In this document: positions 1-11,296 of the stretch, in pieces | How the letters are laid out: every line of letters starts with the position of its first letter | Position numbering within the stretch: position 1 is the stretch's first letter | Assembly (NCBI RefSeq): GCF_012928505.1 | Contig: NZ_JABBJN010000008.1 | Coordinates: 1-64,000 of the forward strand | Length of the DNA: 64,000 nt | Source of the DNA: Achromobacter sp. Bel | Lineage (GTDB): Bacteria > Pseudomonadota > Gammaproteobacteria > Burkholderiales > Burkholderiaceae_B | Direction of reading: 5' to 3' | Translations under genes and position numbers: made by a program | Notes under the pieces: model-generated | What the model saw: only the letters and a program-made list of their open reading frames with translations | Database searches by the model: none | What the model was told of the DNA's origin: nothing

Positions 1-2700
1 CATAACCTGACCAACAACGACCCGGCCGTTCAAGGCCTGGGCGCTGGCAAGACGCTGACCGAGACCTTCACCGTTACGACGGCTGATGGCAGCACGGGTC
101 AAGTGGTCGTGACCATCGTGGGTACCAACGACATCCCGGTCCTGACCGGCAAGGCCGATGGCGCTGTTGCCGAAGACGGCACCCTGGTTGCCACCGGCAA
201 GCTGGACGTCGCCGACGTCGATACGACCGACACGCACGCCTGGACCGTCAACAACGGCGGCAAGGGCACGTACGGTTCGTTCTCGGTCGACTCGACCGGC
301 AACTGGACCTACAACCTGGACAATGCCAACAAGGACGTCCAGGCGCTCAAGACCGGCCAGTCCATCACCGAAACGTTCACCGTGACCGTCGATGACGGCA
401 ACGGCGGCGTCGTGTCGAAGGACGTCACGGTCACCATCAACGGTACCGACGACGGCGCCGTCATCAACCCGGCTACCCCGGGCAGCGATGCGGGCACGGT
501 CAAGGAAGACGCTACCCTGACGACGGGCGGCAAGCTCGACGTGATCGATCCCGACGCTGGTCAGGCGGTCTTCCAAACGCAGACCAACACGGCGGGCCAG
601 TACGGCAAGTTCTCGATCGATGCCAACGGCAACTGGAAGTACGACCTCAGCAACAGCGATACGCGTGTGCAGGCTTTGGGTGTCGGCGAAAGTTTGACCG
701 AAATCTTCACCGTCAAGACGGCCGACGGCACCACCGGCAAAGTGACGATCACCATCGAAGGCACCAATGACCTTCCGGTGATTTCGGGTACGACCATCGG
801 TGCGGTCACCGAGGACGTCGCCACGACGGTCGCGGGCCAGCTCAAGGCCAACGACGTCGACGTCAACGATACGCATAGCTGGTCCGTCAACAATGCCGGC
901 AAGGGGACGTATGGATCCTTCACCGTCGACGCGACCGGCAAGTGGACGTACAACCTGGACAACGCCAGCCCCAACGTGCAAGCGTTGGCCAAGGGCCAAC
1001 AGGTCAACGACACCATCACGGTGACGGTCGACGATGGCCATGGCGGCAAGGCGACGCAGACCATCACGGTTACCGTGACGGGCACCAACGACGCCCCGAC
1101 GATCAGCGGCACCGCGGTCGGCGCCGTGACGGAAGACGCTGCGCTGAATACGGTTTCGGGGCAGCTGTCCAAAACCGACGTCGATACGAACGATACCCAC
1201 ACGTGGACCGTCAGCGATGCCGGAAACGGCACGTACGGCACGTTCACGGTGGACAACACCGGCAAGTGGACCTACTCGCTGGATAACTCCCGCGCCAACG
1301 TCCAGGCCCTGGCCGCCGGCCAGAAAGTGACCGACACCATCACCGTGACCGTCGATGACGGCCAAGGCGGCAAGGCCACGCAACAGATTACGGTGACCGT
1401 CACCGGCACTAATGACAACCCCACCATCGGCGGCGTCATCACCGGCGCGGTCAAGGAAGACGGCACGCAAATCGTCGCGGGGCAGCTCACCAAGTCCGAC
1501 GTAGACACCAACGACGTCCACACCTGGTCGGTCAACAACAACGGCAAGGGCACGTACGGCACGCTGGTGGTCGACAACACGGGCAAGTGGACCTACACGC
1601 TGGACAATGGCAACACCAAGGTGCAAGCCCTGGCTGACGGCCAGCAGGTCACCGACACCATCACCGTGAACGTCAATGACGGCCAGGGCGGCACGGCCCA
1701 GCAGGTCATCACGATCACCGTCACCGGCACCAATGACGTCCCGACCATCGGCGGCGTCATCTCCGGCGGCGTGACGGAAGACGGCACGCAGATTGTCAGC
1801 GGCCAGTTGACCAAGACCGACGTCGACACGACCGACACCCACACGTGGACGCTCAACAATGCCGGCAAGGGCACCTACGGCTCGTTCGTGGTGGACACCA
1901 CGGGCAAGTGGACCTACACGTTGGACAACGCCAACGCCAAGGTTCAGGCGCTGGCCGACGGCCAGAAGGTGACCGACACGATCACTGTGACCGTCGATGA
2001 CGGCCATGGCGGCAAGGCCACCCAGGTCATCACCGTGACCGTCACCGGCACGAACGACAATCCGACGATTGCCGGCAACACCGCCGGCGCCGTGAAGGAA
2101 GATGGCACGCAGACCGCCAATGGCCAACTGACCAAGACCGACATCGACACCAATGACACGCACACCTGGTCTGTCAGCAATAACGGCGCGGGCACGTACG
2201 GCACCTTCACGGTAGATTCTTCAGGCAAGTGGACGTACACGCTGAACAACAATGCAGCCAATGTCCAGGGCCTGAAGGAAGGCCAGCAGGTCACCGACAC
2301 CATCAACGTGACCGTTGACGACGGCCACGGCGGCAAGGCGACCCTGCCCGTCACGGTCACGATCACCGGCACCAATGATGCGCCGGTGATCACTGGCCAG
2401 ACGACGGGCACCGTGACCGAAGACTTTACGCTGACCTCGACCGGCAAACTGACGGTGACGGACGCAGACGTGGGCCAGAGCGGCGTCGCCGCGCAGACCA
2501 ATGTGGTCGGCAAGTACGGCACGTTCTCGATCGACGCCAACGGCAATTGGACGTACACGCTGAACAATAGCCTGGCGGTGGTGCAGAACCTGCCCGCGGG
2601 CGCCCTGCTCTCCGAGTCGTTCAATGTGGTGGCGGGCGACGGCACGACGATCCAGCCGATCACGGTCTCGATCGTGGGCACGAACGACGCGCCGGTTGCG
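1..2700 (+). repeat. Tandem VCBS/cadherin-like modules
   Basis: The GTNDxP-like module ends fall near bases 121, 442, 760, 1081, 1405, 1726, 2047, 2368 and 2677, giving a 309-327 base period. Neighbouring copies share long identical amino-acid stretches (for example GKWTYxLDN and QVTDTITV). This is in-gene modular amplification. Copy number may vary by recombination, and short-read assemblies may collapse it. Confidence 0.9.
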
Positions 2701-5142
2701 GCCGACAATTCCGCGAATGTGGAAATCGGCGCCAGCCACGTCTTCACGGTTGCCGAGTTCGGCTTCAATGATGGCGCAGAGGGCGACGCGCTGCAAAGCG
2801 TGATCATCTCGCGCCTGCCGACGGACGGCACGCTGACGCTCAACGGCAACCCCGTGACGGTGAACACCGCGGTCTCGGCGGCGGACATCGCTGCTGGCAA
2901 GCTGGTGTTCACGCCGTCGGCCAATGGCCTGGATACCTCGATCGGGTTCCAGGTGCGCGACACCGGCGGCACGGACCACGGCGGCCAGAACACGTCGGGC
3001 ACCTACAACTTCGTGCTGAACACGGACAATATGGTGACCGGCGAAAATACCGGCAGCGGCACGGGCACCAATCCTCCGCTGAGCGGCGGCTCAGGCGACG
3101 ACGTTATCCTGGGCGACAAGGGCGGCACGGTCACGACCGTGGAGCCGGGCAAGAGCTACAACATCGCCCTGGTGGTGGATACCTCGGGCAGTATGGCCTA
3201 CGGCCTGGACGGAACCACCGGAGTTTCCTACAACCAGTCGCGCATGAAGCTGGTGAAGGATGCCCTGGCGGTGCTGGCCAACCAGTTGTCCAACCATGAC
3301 GGCAAGATCAACGTCACGCTGATCGGGTTCGCGACGAGCAGCGGCGAGAACATCAGCATCAACAATTTCTCGAAGGCCACCCTGCCCTCGCTGCTTGCTG
3401 CCATCGACGCGCTGACCGCCACTGGCGGCACGAACTACGAAGCCGCCTTCAATACCGCGGTGAACTGGTTCAACCAGCAAAGCAACAGCGGCAATACCGC
3501 CGCCAACGGCTACGAGAACAAGACGTTCTTCCTGACCGACGGCGATCCCACCTACTACCAGACGACCAACTGGTTGGGCCAAACCGTTGTGGGCGGCACC
3601 GGCAACTCCACGGACGCGACGACCATCAGCGAGTCGCTGTCCGGCTACAACCCGCTGGCCAACATCAGCCAGGTCAATGCTATCGGCATCGGCCCGGGCG
3701 TGAACGCCGACATCCTGCGCGTGTTCGACAACACGGGCGGCGGCGGCACGGCCTACGCGCCGGTCGGCAGCGGTTCGGACACGACGCTTGCCAATTTCAA
3801 TTCGGGCTCTACGTCGAGCACGAACTGGAACAACATGTCCAACTGGACCACCACCGGCACGGGCAGCGGCAGCTCGGTTTCGCGTACCAACAGCGCACTG
3901 CAGATCGTCGACACCACGGGCGGCACGCACACCACCGCGACCAGCCCGACGTTCACGATCAGCGCGTATGGCAAGGTGACCTTTGACGTCACCACCAGCA
4001 ACTACGCGACGGGCGACAAGTTCACTTGGACGCTGCAGCGTTGGGACGGCAGCAAGTGGGTCAATATGGACAGCGGCAGCACCACAGCCGCCCTGTCCGG
4101 GAAGACGTCCGTGTCGTCGGCGGTGATGCCTTCAGGCTCGTATCGCCTTGTCTATGACCTGGACGACACGACCAACAACTCGCAGAGCGCCACGGTCCAG
4201 ATCGACAACATCGTGCAAACGAGCTGGACGTCCTCCAACGTGGTATCGGCGCCCGGCGGCCAGGTGGATATCGTGCTCAAGCCCGAAGACCTGACGACGG
4301 CGCTCCAAGGCGGCAACATCACCAACGACCCGGCGGTGGTGGGCAACGACGTCATCAACGGCGGCGCCGGCAACGACATCATCTTCGGTGACACGATCAA
4401 TACCGATCACCTCACCTGGGGCAATGTCGCCGCCGGTTCGCATGATGGCCAAGGCCTGAAAGCGCTGCAGGACTTCCTGGCCTATCAGAACGGCCATGCC
4501 GCGACCAGCAATGAGATCTACGACTACCTGAAGGCCAACCACGCGCAGTTCAACCTGCCGGACGATCCGCGCGGCGGCAACGACACCGTCCATGGCGGCA
4601 CGGGCGACGACATCATCTACGGCCAGGGCGGCAACGACACCCTGTACGGCGATGACGGCAACGACGTGCTGTACGGCGGTGCCGGTAACGACACCCTGAG
4701 CGGTGGCGCCGGCAACGACACGCTGGACGGCGGTTCGGGCAACGACACGCTGATCGGCGGCAAGGGCGACGACACGTTGATCGGTGGCGCCGGCAGCGAC
4801 ACGTTCAAGTGGGAATTGAACGACCAGGGCTCGGTCGGCACACCGGCGGTCGATACGATCAAGGACTTCTCCAACGCCACCATCGCCAACGGCGGCGATG
4901 TCCTGGACCTGAAGGATCTGCTGATTGGCGAGAAGGACGGCACGCTGACGCAGTACCTGAACATCCACAAGGAAGGCAACAACACGGTCATCGACATCAA
5001 CACCAAGGGCCAGATTGCCCAAGGCGCCGACCAGAAGATCGTGCTGGAGAACGTGGACCTGACGAACAATGGCCAGATGAACAACCAGGCCATCATCAAC
5101 GACCTGCTGCAGAAGGGGAAGTTGAACGTCGACCACAGCTAA
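1..5142 (+). CDS. Giant RTX adhesin, LapA/BapA-like, 5' end outside window
   Basis: Secreted type I biofilm adhesin. The frame is open from base 1, so the start lies upstream; 1713 residues are visible. From the left there are about nine VCBS-type modules of ~107 residues, each ending in a GTNDxP-like motif (to ~base 2700). A von Willebrand A domain follows at ~3160-3775 with the MIDAS signature DTSGS, then a beta-rich segment. RTX nonapeptides of GGxGNDTL type lie at ~4564-4800, and a C-terminal secretion region ends at 5142. The LapG protease and LapD receptor immediately downstream make this the probable LapG substrate. The LapG cleavage site and retention module would be in the missing N-terminus, so they cannot be checked. 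Transport genes are not in view. Confidence 0.93.
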   Translation, partial: HNLTNNDPAVQGLGAGKTLTETFTVTTADGSTGQVVVTIVGTNDIPVLTGKADGAVAEDGTLVATGKLDVADVDTTDTHAWTVNNGGKGTYGSFSVDSTGNWTYNLDNANKDVQALKTGQSITETFTVTVDDGNGGVVSKDVTVTINGTDDGAVINPATPGSDAGTVKEDATLTTGGKLDVIDPDAGQAVFQTQTNTAGQYGKFSIDANGNWKYDLSNSDTRVQALGVGESLTEIFTVKTADGTTGKVTITIEGTNDLPVISGTTIGAVTEDVATTVAGQLKANDVDVNDTHSWSVNNAGKGTYGSFTVDATGKWTYNLDNASPNVQALAKGQQVNDTITVTVDDGHGGKATQTITVTVTGTNDAPTISGTAVGAVTEDAALNTVSGQLSKTDVDTNDTHTWTVSDAGNGTYGTFTVDNTGKWTYSLDNSRANVQALAAGQKVTDTITVTVDDGQGGKATQQITVTVTGTNDNPTIGGVITGAVKEDGTQIVAGQLTKSDVDTNDVHTWSVNNNGKGTYGTLVVDNTGKWTYTLDNGNTKVQALADGQQVTDTITVNVNDGQGGTAQQVITITVTGTNDVPTIGGVISGGVTEDGTQIVSGQLTKTDVDTTDTHTWTLNNAGKGTYGSFVVDTTGKWTYTLDNANAKVQALADGQKVTDTITVTVDDGHGGKATQVITVTVTGTNDNPTIAGNTAGAVKEDGTQTANGQLTKTDIDTNDTHTWSVSNNGAGTYGTFTVDSSGKWTYTLNNNAANVQGLKEGQQVTDTINVTVDDGHGGKATLPVTVTITGTNDAPVITGQTTGTVTEDFTLTSTGKLTVTDADVGQSGVAAQTNVVGKYGTFSIDANGNWTYTLNNSLAVVQNLPAGALLSESFNVVAGDGTTIQPITVSIVGTNDAPVAADNSANVEIGASHVFTVAEFGFNDGAEGDALQSVIISRLPTDGTLTLNGNPVTVNTAVSAADIAAGKLVFTPSANGLDTSIGFQVRDTGGTDHGGQNTSGTYNFVLNTDNMVTGENTGSGTGTNPPLSGGSGDDVILGDKGGTVTTVEPGKSYNIALVVDTSGSMAYGLDGTTGVSYNQSRMKLVKDALAVLANQLSNHDGKINVTLIGFATSSGENISINNFSKATLPSLLAAIDALTATGGTNYEAAFNTAVNWFNQQSNSGNTAANGYENKTFFLTDGDPTYYQTTNWLGQTVVGGTGNSTDATTISESLSGYNPLANISQVNAIGIGPGVNADILRVFDNTGGGGTAYAPVGSGSDTTLANFNSGSTSSTNWNNMSNWTTTGTGSGSSVSRTNSALQIVDTTGGTHTTATSPTFTISAYGKVTFDVTTSNYATGDKFTWTLQRWDGSKWVNMDSGSTTAALSGKTSVSSAVMPSGSYRLVYDLDDTTNNSQSATVQIDNIVQTSWTSSNVVSAPGGQVDIVLKPEDLTTALQGGNITNDPAVVGNDVINGGAGNDIIFGDTINTDHLTWGNVAAGSHDGQGLKALQDFLAYQNGHAATSNEIYDYLKANHAQFNLPDDPRGGNDTVHGGTGDDIIYGQGGNDTLYGDDGNDVLYGGAGNDTLSGGAGNDTLDGGSGNDTLIGGKGDDTLIGGAGSDTFKWELNDQGSVGTPAVDTIKDFSNATIANGGDVLDLKDLLIGEKDGTLTQYLNIHKEGNNTVIDINTKGQIAQGADQKIVLENVDLTNNGQMNNQAIINDLLQKGKLNVDHS

Positions 5143-5153
5143 CCCTTAGTGCC

Positions 5154-5201
5154 CCAGGGGCGGACCGGCAACGGCCCGCCCCTGGCCGCAGGCATTTTTT
5201 T
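5154..5201 (+). terminator. Intrinsic terminator after the adhesin gene
   Basis: A perfect 10-bp stem pairs 5154-5163 with 5176-5185. Inside the loop a CCG/CGG pair closes a GCAA tetraloop, and a T8 tract lies at 5194-5201. The T tract is 8 bases from the stem, so termination may be partial and leave some read-through into lapG. Confidence 0.65.
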
Positions 5202-5232
5202 AAGCAGGCATGTCTGCGAGAGTCGGAAAAAT

Positions 5233-5931
5233 GTGAAAATCCGTTTCATGTCCTCGACTCACCGTTTCCGCGGCACGCTAACCCTGTGCCGACTGGTGTT
5301 GCTATGCCTGGCTTGCGTCTGGGGCGGCAGTTTCGCCCTGGAAGTCAGCACCGATCGGCTGCAAAGCCTGGCGGCCAGCCGTTATGGGGCAAAAGGCGCG
5401 AAATCGGTGGGAAGCTGGTTGCAGCTTCTGCGCAACCCGCCGCCGTCCCTGGAACGGGACAAGCTGACGCTTGCGAACGATTTCTGGAACCGTGCGCTGC
5501 TCTCGGGCGAAGACACGACCATCTGGGGGCAGGCGGACTACTGGGCCACCCCGCTGGAATCGTTGGGCAAAGGCGCCGGCGACTGCGAAGACTACGTGAT
5601 CGGCAAGTACTTCACTTTGCTGTCGATGGGCGTCCCCGCGAACAAGCTGCGTTTCATCTACGTCCGCGCACGCATTGGCGGCCCAGCCAGCAGCAGCCAG
5701 GTCGCCCACATGGTGCTGGGCTACTACGAAACCCCGAATGCCGTCCCGCTGGTGCTGGACAGCCTGATCTCCACCATTCTGCCGGCGACGCAGCGTCGTG
5801 ACCTGACGCCGGTCTTCAGCTTCAACGCCGACGGCGTCTACGTTGACGGCAAGCCCGCCGCGCCGGTTGACCGACTCAGCCGCTGGCGTGATCTACTTCA
5901 ACGCATGGAACGGGAAGGCATACGCCCCTGA
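5233..5931 (+). CDS. lapG: LapG-type periplasmic transglutaminase-like cysteine protease
   Basis: Calcium-dependent periplasmic protease of the DUF920 (bacterial transglutaminase-like) family, which clips LapA-type adhesins off the cell surface when LapD does not hold it. The N-terminus is basic followed by a hydrophobic signal segment (LVLLCLACVWG). The catalytic triad is visible as Cys118 in GDCEDYV, His159 in AHMVLGYY and Asp176 in LVLDSL; the 17-residue His-Asp spacing matches known LapG. I chose the GTG at 5233 because a weak GGA ribosome site precedes it; ATG 5248 is the alternative and leaves the signal peptide intact. It sits 90 bases after the adhesin and 17 before lapD, fitting one regulatory unit. 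Confidence 0.9.
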   Translation: MKIRFMSSTHRFRGTLTLCRLVLLCLACVWGGSFALEVSTDRLQSLAASRYGAKGAKSVGSWLQLLRNPPPSLERDKLTLANDFWNRALLSGEDTTIWGQADYWATPLESLGKGAGDCEDYVIGKYFTLLSMGVPANKLRFIYVRARIGGPASSSQVAHMVLGYYETPNAVPLVLDSLISTILPATQRRDLTPVFSFNADGVYVDGKPAAPVDRLSRWRDLLQRMEREGIRP

Positions 5932-5948
5932 CGGCCGGAAATAAGACT

Positions 5949-7925
5949 ATGTCCATACTTCGACAGCTACTGCTCAGCGTTACCCTTGCGATCGGCGTGA
6001 TTCTGCTGGGCACCTTGGCGCTTAGCGTCAACTCGGCGCGCGAATACCTGTCGGGCCAGTTGCAGGTGCAGAGCACCGATGCCGCCGTGTCGTTGGCGCT
6101 GTCCTTATCGCAGCCCGCCAACAATGACCCCGTCCTTCAGGAATTGCTGGTGTCGGCGCTGTACGACGGCGGCCATTTCTCGCTGGTGCGCCTGGCCGAT
6201 CCTGACGGCAAGGTGCTGATCGAGCGCAAGTCGGATGCCACGCCCAAGTCGGTTCCCAACTGGTTCCAGAAGCTGGCGCCGCTGGACACGCAACCCGCCA
6301 GCCATGCCGTCAGCGACGGCTGGCGCCAGATCGGCGAAGTCACCCTGATCGCTAACGACGCCTATGCGTGGGAAGCCCTGTGGCGCAGCAGCCTGAAGAT
6401 GATCGCGCTGGTTGTGGGCGCAGGCGTCTTGTGGGCGGTGTTTGCGTTTGTACTGGTGGGCTGGATCAAGAACCGCCTGCTGCGCGAGATCAGCGACCAT
6501 GTGCGCAGCATCGGCCAGGACACCCCGCCCGAACAAGTGGAGGCCCGCGTGCCCGAACTGTCCGGCGTCGTGCAGGCGTTGAACCAGACCCGCGAACGCG
6601 TGTATGCCAGCGTCGAAGAGCAGAACGCCAAGATCGAATCGCTGGAGCTGGAGCTGAACCAGGATCCGGTCACCGGCCTGCCGAACCGCAAGTACTTCGT
6701 CAATGAATTCCGGCGCGCGCTGGAAGCGCCGACGGCCGCCACCGGCCAGCCGGCATCGCGTTCCATCGCTGGCGGCCATGTGCTGGTTTTCCGTCAGCGG
6801 GATCTGGCGGACCTGAACCGCCATATGCCCCGCGAATTCATCGACCAATGGCTGCGCACCGCGTGCCAGCGCATTCAAGGCACGCTCAAGCGCTTGAATG
6901 TCGCCACGCCGCTCCTGGCCCGCCTGAACGGTTCCGATTTTGCGCTGTTGCTGCCCGGCTGCGCGGCCCCGCAGGCGATGATGGTCGCTGAACAATTGCG
7001 GGCAGACCTGCATGCGTCGCGCATCCCGGTCGGAGAAGGCCATCTGTGCCGCTGGGCCCAGGCCATGACCGATTACGGTTCGGGCAATCAGGCCGGCCCG
7101 GTGCTGGCGCGCCTGGACTTCGGGCTGATGCGGGCGGAAAGCGCCAACAACGATCAGGTCGTGATCGCGGGCGCGACCGACATGCAGTCGCCGTCGGAAT
7201 CGGGCGAACGCGCCTGGAAGGACGCCATCCTGACTGCGCTGGAGAAGAACCAATTCGAACTGGCGACCGAACCGCTGCTGGCCGCCGACGGCCGCAAGGT
7301 CCGCACGGAAGCCATGCTGATGCTGCGTACTGCGGCCGATCAGGCAGCCATTCCCGCCACCCTGTTCATTCCGCCCGCCGTGCGGCTGGACCTGGTGGCC
7401 GAATGCGACCTGGAGTCCGTGCGCCTGGGGCTGGAATGGCTGGTGGCCCACGAGGGCCAACTGGCCATCCGGGTCGCCCTGCCCTCGTTGCGGGGCCAGA
7501 AGTTCTTCCGCCAGCTGGCGCTGTTGCTGACGGAACACCGTGGGCTGGCCTCGCGCCTGTTTCTGGAAATCGACGCCCACGGTCTGGTGGAATGCCACGA
7601 GCAGATCGCCACGCTGGCGCGCGTGGCGTCGGAATTCGGCGCGCATATCGGCGTGCGCCGCCTGGCGCAGCAATTCGGCGCCGTGGCGCAACTGCACACC
7701 CTGCCCTTGTCGTATGTGAAGCTGGGAGGCGGGTTCGTGGGAGGCATGTCGCAAAGCCCGGGCAGCCAGCAGTTGACGGCTTCAGTGCTGGAAACCGCAC
7801 GCGCCCTGAATATCGCGGTCTATGCCGAAGACGTGCCCGATGCCGAAACGCGGCACATCCTGTCCGACCTGGGCATCAGCATCATGCGCGGGCCGGGCGT
7901 AAAGCCGGCGGCCAACGCAACGTGA
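5949..7925 (+). CDS. lapD: LapD-type inner-membrane c-di-GMP receptor (degenerate GGDEF-EAL)
   Basis: Receptor that, in the family, binds cytoplasmic c-di-GMP and sequesters LapG in the periplasm, keeping the adhesin on the cell. The 658 residues match LapD length. TM1 spans ~7-27, a LapD/MoxY-type periplasmic domain ~28-150 and TM2 ~151-173, followed by HAMP, degenerate GGDEF and degenerate EAL domains. The GGDEF signature reads NGSDF and EAL reads EAM, so both catalytic activities should be lost, as in known LapD. It starts 17 bases after lapG. A second paralogue lies at 11828-13798. Confidence 0.9.
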   Translation: MSILRQLLLSVTLAIGVILLGTLALSVNSAREYLSGQLQVQSTDAAVSLALSLSQPANNDPVLQELLVSALYDGGHFSLVRLADPDGKVLIERKSDATPKSVPNWFQKLAPLDTQPASHAVSDGWRQIGEVTLIANDAYAWEALWRSSLKMIALVVGAGVLWAVFAFVLVGWIKNRLLREISDHVRSIGQDTPPEQVEARVPELSGVVQALNQTRERVYASVEEQNAKIESLELELNQDPVTGLPNRKYFVNEFRRALEAPTAATGQPASRSIAGGHVLVFRQRDLADLNRHMPREFIDQWLRTACQRIQGTLKRLNVATPLLARLNGSDFALLLPGCAAPQAMMVAEQLRADLHASRIPVGEGHLCRWAQAMTDYGSGNQAGPVLARLDFGLMRAESANNDQVVIAGATDMQSPSESGERAWKDAILTALEKNQFELATEPLLAADGRKVRTEAMLMLRTAADQAAIPATLFIPPAVRLDLVAECDLESVRLGLEWLVAHEGQLAIRVALPSLRGQKFFRQLALLLTEHRGLASRLFLEIDAHGLVECHEQIATLARVASEFGAHIGVRRLAQQFGAVAQLHTLPLSYVKLGGGFVGGMSQSPGSQQLTASVLETARALNIAVYAEDVPDAETRHILSDLGISIMRGPGVKPAANAT

Positions 7926-7937
7926 CGCCGGGCCGCG

Positions 7938-8765
7938 TTATTTCCTGGCTTGCTGATACAGCGGCAACACCTGCTGTGCCGCAGCCTGCAGGTCGCTGAT
8001 GCGCGATTCGGCCGAGGGGTGCGTAGACAGGATTTCCGGCGGCGCGTTGCCGCTGTCGGCCGCCCCCATCTTCTGCCACAACGTCACCGCGGCACGCGGG
8101 TCGTAGCCCGCCCGCGCCGCCAGTTCCACGCCCATGCGGTCCGCTTCGGTCTCGTGCGTGCGGCTATTGGGCAGCGTGAACATCACGCTCGTGAGTTGCC
8201 CGCCCAGATCGGATGCGGCGTTGGAACCTGTCGCGATGGACAGCACCTGCAGGCCCAGGTTGGTGGCCATCTGCTGCGAAACACGCTCGCGCGCGTGCTC
8301 GCGCAGCGCATGGGCGATCTCGTGGCCCAGCACGGCGGCCAACTCGTCGTCGGTCGGCTTGATCTTGGAAATCAGGCCGGTGTAGACGGCGATCTTGCCG
8401 CCGGGCATGCACCACGCGTTGATCTCGTCGCTGGACAACACGTGCACTTCCCACTTCCAGCCTGACGCGTCGGGCCGGAATATCCCTGCCTGCGCGATCA
8501 GCCGCTGAGAGATCGCCCGCACCCGAGACAGCTGCTGCGCATCGCGGTCCAGCACCCCCTTGGCTTGAGCCTGTTTGAGGATGTCCGTGTACTGCTGGCT
8601 TGCCTCTTGCTCCAGCGCCTGCGACGGCACAAGGCTGGACATGTACTGGGTGCGGTTGACGCCGATAGCCCCGGACTGCGTGGTGTTCATGCCGGTGCAG
8701 CCGACCAGGGCTGCCAGCAGAAGCGTCACGGCCGTGCCGCGCAATAGATGACGTTTACGGTTCAT
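7938..8765 (-). CDS. M48-family metalloprotease lipoprotein
   Basis: Probable periplasmic zinc endopeptidase of the LoiP/BepA-like M48 group, acting in envelope quality control. The start at 8765 is chosen because a GGAGA ribosome site precedes it and it puts a lipobox (ALVGC, Cys23) in the right place; 275 residues. The zinc motif HEIAH is at ~148-152, and a downstream HETEADRMG provides the third ligand glutamate. It follows aroC by 44 bases on the same strand and converges with lapD, with only 12 bases between their ends. The substrate cannot be read from sequence. Confidence 0.87.
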   Translation of the reverse strand: MNRKRHLLRGTAVTLLLAALVGCTGMNTTQSGAIGVNRTQYMSSLVPSQALEQEASQQYTDILKQAQAKGVLDRDAQQLSRVRAISQRLIAQAGIFRPDASGWKWEVHVLSSDEINAWCMPGGKIAVYTGLISKIKPTDDELAAVLGHEIAHALREHARERVSQQMATNLGLQVLSIATGSNAASDLGGQLTSVMFTLPNSRTHETEADRMGVELAARAGYDPRAAVTLWQKMGAADSGNAPPEILSTHPSAESRISDLQAAAQQVLPLYQQARK

Positions 8766-8809
8766 GTCGGTCTCCAGCAGACGATGGCAGGAACGGGAAC
8801 GCCCGCGAG

Positions 8810-9877
8810 TCAGAGCGGATCGCCGCACTGTCCACGGTGGCGCAGCGCGTGGTCGATCAACACCAGGGCGAGCATGGCTTCGGCGATGGGCGTCGCGCGG
8901 ATGCCCACGCAGGGGTCATGGCGGCCCAGCGTCTGCACCATGACGGGTTCATTCGCGCGATTGACCGAACGGCGCTCGACGCGGATGCTGGACGTGGGCT
9001 TGATGGCCAGCGACACGGTGATCGGCTGGCCCGTGGAAATGCCGCCCAGCACGCCGCCGGCATGATTGGTCAGGAAACCGTCGGGCGTGATCTCGTCGCC
9101 GTGCTCGGAACCGCGCTGCGCGATGCAGTCGAAACCCGCGCCGATGGATACGCCCTTGACGGCGTTCAGGCCCATCATCACGTGCGCGATGTCGGCGTCC
9201 AGGCGGTCATAGATGGGTTCGCCCCAGCCGGCAGGCAGATTTTCCGCCACGACTTCGATCCGGGCGCCGACCGAATCGCCATCCCGGCGCAACTGGTCCA
9301 TGTAGGCCTCCAGTTCCGGGACGACGTCTGCATTGGGCGCGTAGAACGGATTGTTGGGCACGTCGTCCCAAGACACGAAGGGAATCGCGACCGGGCCAAG
9401 CTGGCTCATGTAGCCACGCACTTTCACGCCGTACTGCTCGGCCAGCCACTTCTTGGCGATGGCGCCCGCGGCCACCGTGGGCGCGGTCAAGCGCGCGGAC
9501 GAGCGGCCGCCCCCACGCGGATCGCGCACGCCGAACTTGCGCCAGTAGGCGTAGTCGGCATGGCCCGGCCGGAACGTGTCGGCAATATTCGAATAGTCTT
9601 TGCTGCGCGCGTCGGTATTGCGGATCAACAGGCCGATTGGCGTGCCCGTGGTGACCCCCTCGTAGACGCCGGACAAGATTTCCACCTGGTCGGCTTCCTG
9701 GCGCTGCGTGACGTGGCGCGACGTGCCGGGACGGCGGCGGTCCAGTTCAAGCTGGATATCAGAGGCGTCCAGGGGCAGCCCCGGGGGACAGCCATCCACA
9801 ACGCAACCGATGGCCGGCCCGTGGGATTCGCCGAAGTTCGTGACGGTAAATAGGGTACCTAGGGTATTGCCGGGCAT
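8810..9877 (-). CDS. aroC: Chorismate synthase
   Basis: Converts 5-enolpyruvylshikimate-3-phosphate to chorismate using reduced FMN, the last shikimate step, in the cytoplasm. The 355 residues fit the family (~360). Signatures visible are GESHGPAIG near the N-terminus, the RGGGRSSAR loop and KGVSIGAGF. It lies 36 bases downstream of the EAL-protein gene and 44 upstream of the M48 gene, so the three may be co-transcribed without an obvious functional link. Confidence 0.97.
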   Translation of the reverse strand: MPGNTLGTLFTVTNFGESHGPAIGCVVDGCPPGLPLDASDIQLELDRRRPGTSRHVTQRQEADQVEILSGVYEGVTTGTPIGLLIRNTDARSKDYSNIADTFRPGHADYAYWRKFGVRDPRGGGRSSARLTAPTVAAGAIAKKWLAEQYGVKVRGYMSQLGPVAIPFVSWDDVPNNPFYAPNADVVPELEAYMDQLRRDGDSVGARIEVVAENLPAGWGEPIYDRLDADIAHVMMGLNAVKGVSIGAGFDCIAQRGSEHGDEITPDGFLTNHAGGVLGGISTGQPITVSLAIKPTSSIRVERRSVNRANEPVMVQTLGRHDPCVGIRATPIAEAMLALVLIDHALRHRGQCGDPL

Positions 9878-9913
9878 AGGAAGTCAACAGGTCGGATTTG
9901 CAAGCAACCCCGA

Positions 9914-11296
9914 TTATGACACCGCCGAAGCCAAAGCCTGGATTTCCGAGGCCGGCGCTGGGCGTCCCAGCAAGAAGCCCTGCATCTCCCGGCAACCCAG
10001 GGACTTGAGGATTTCGCGCTGACCTTCGGTTTCGACGCCCTCGGCGACCACCGGCAGGCGCATGGCCTGGCACAGCCCGAACAGCGCAGATACGACCTCG
10101 CGGCTGCCGGCGTCGGACTCCAGCGCCGAAATGAAACTGCGGTCGATCTTTACCCAGTCGATGGGCAGATGGCGCAGGTGATTCAGGCTGGAATACCCAC
10201 AACCGAAATCGTCCAGCGCCACGCCGATGCCCTTGGCGCGCAGTGTGTTCAGGATCTTGACGTGCCGCTCGTAGTGCAGGATGAAGATCGATTCCGTGAT
10301 CTCAAGCACCAGCTTGTTCGGTGACAGCCGGGTGGCCGCCAGCACGTCGGACACCAGTTGCACCAGCCCGTCTTCGTTCATCTGTTTGACCGACAGGTTT
10401 ACGTGGACTCGCCAGGCAGGGGGCCATAGCGCGGCCTGCGAGCAGGCACGTTCCAAGATCCAGGCGCCCAGGGGGACGATCAGCCCGCTGCGTTCAGCCA
10501 ATTCGATGGTGACTGCAGGCGAAACGCTGCCCAATATGGGGTGATGCCAGCGCAACAAGGCCTCGCAGCCCTGCACCACGCCGGTCCCGCTGTCGCAAAC
10601 AGGCTGGTAGAACAGTTCGAACTGCTCCATGGCGGGCGTTGTCAGCGCCAGGCGCAGGTCGTTTTCCAGGCCTTGCTGGTCGCGGTGCCGTGCCAGCAAC
10701 CGGAAATCGAACAGATTCCATCCCGGCCCGCCACGTTCTTTCAACGGAACCATCGCCACCTGCACGCAGCGTTGCATTTCTTCCACAGTGCGGCCGTGGT
10801 CGGGATACAACGCCGCCCCGACCCGGAAAACGGCAATCAGGGGACGCCCCCCCAATTCATACGGGGCGCTCAAGTCACCAAGAAGCTTCGCAGACACCTG
10901 AGCTGCGCCCACTTCGTCCACTTCAGGGACACAAACCGTAAAGCTGTCGATCCCGGTGCGTGCCACCATGCCACCCAGCGTGCGGGTGATCAGGCCAAGA
11001 CGGTTAGCCACCTGCACCAGCAGCGACTGGTCTTCACCCGCGCGCAGCATGGCGCTGATTTCCGCGTACTGCTCGAAACTGACCAGGAAAAAGGCGCCGC
11101 GGCGAGCGGGCCCTGCCGTCTGGGCCAGCCAGGCACGCGCGCGCCGCTGCAGCTCCTGCTGGCTAAGGACGCCGGTCAATTCGTCGCGCGTCAGCCGTTG
11201 ACGCAATGCACGCTCCCGGCGGACAAAAAACACGCTTATCGCCGCAAGTGCACCTGCGAGCGTCAGGCACAGTGCGAGCAGGTAACTCTCACGCAC
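9914..11296 (-). CDS. Membrane-anchored GGDEF-EAL protein, probable c-di-GMP phosphodiesterase
   Basis: 460 residues. One N-terminal membrane segment (~4-25) precedes a GGDEF domain (~35-190) whose active site reads GIDSF, so cyclase activity is unlikely. An intact-looking EAL domain (~200-455) carries EALLRW, LDDFGCGYSSL and the KIDRSFI lysine motif, so hydrolysis of c-di-GMP is expected. It is divergent from the second LapD-like gene across a ~530-base intergenic region and close to lapAGD. Lowering c-di-GMP near LapD would favour adhesin release; that local role is inference. Confidence 0.88.
   Translation of the reverse strand: MRESYLLALCLTLAGALAAISVFFVRRERALRQRLTRDELTGVLSQQELQRRARAWLAQTAGPARRGAFFLVSFEQYAEISAMLRAGEDQSLLVQVANRLGLITRTLGGMVARTGIDSFTVCVPEVDEVGAAQVSAKLLGDLSAPYELGGRPLIAVFRVGAALYPDHGRTVEEMQRCVQVAMVPLKERGGPGWNLFDFRLLARHRDQQGLENDLRLALTTPAMEQFELFYQPVCDSGTGVVQGCEALLRWHHPILGSVSPAVTIELAERSGLIVPLGAWILERACSQAALWPPAWRVHVNLSVKQMNEDGLVQLVSDVLAATRLSPNKLVLEITESIFILHYERHVKILNTLRAKGIGVALDDFGCGYSSLNHLRHLPIDWVKIDRSFISALESDAGSREVVSALFGLCQAMRLPVVAEGVETEGQREILKSLGCREMQGFLLGRPAPASEIQALASAVS

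Noticed and set aside
1944-3002. Long minus-strand frame inside the adhesin
   Set aside because: Mirror of GC-rich repeat coding; no ribosome site or domain; the plus-strand VCBS protein is unambiguous.
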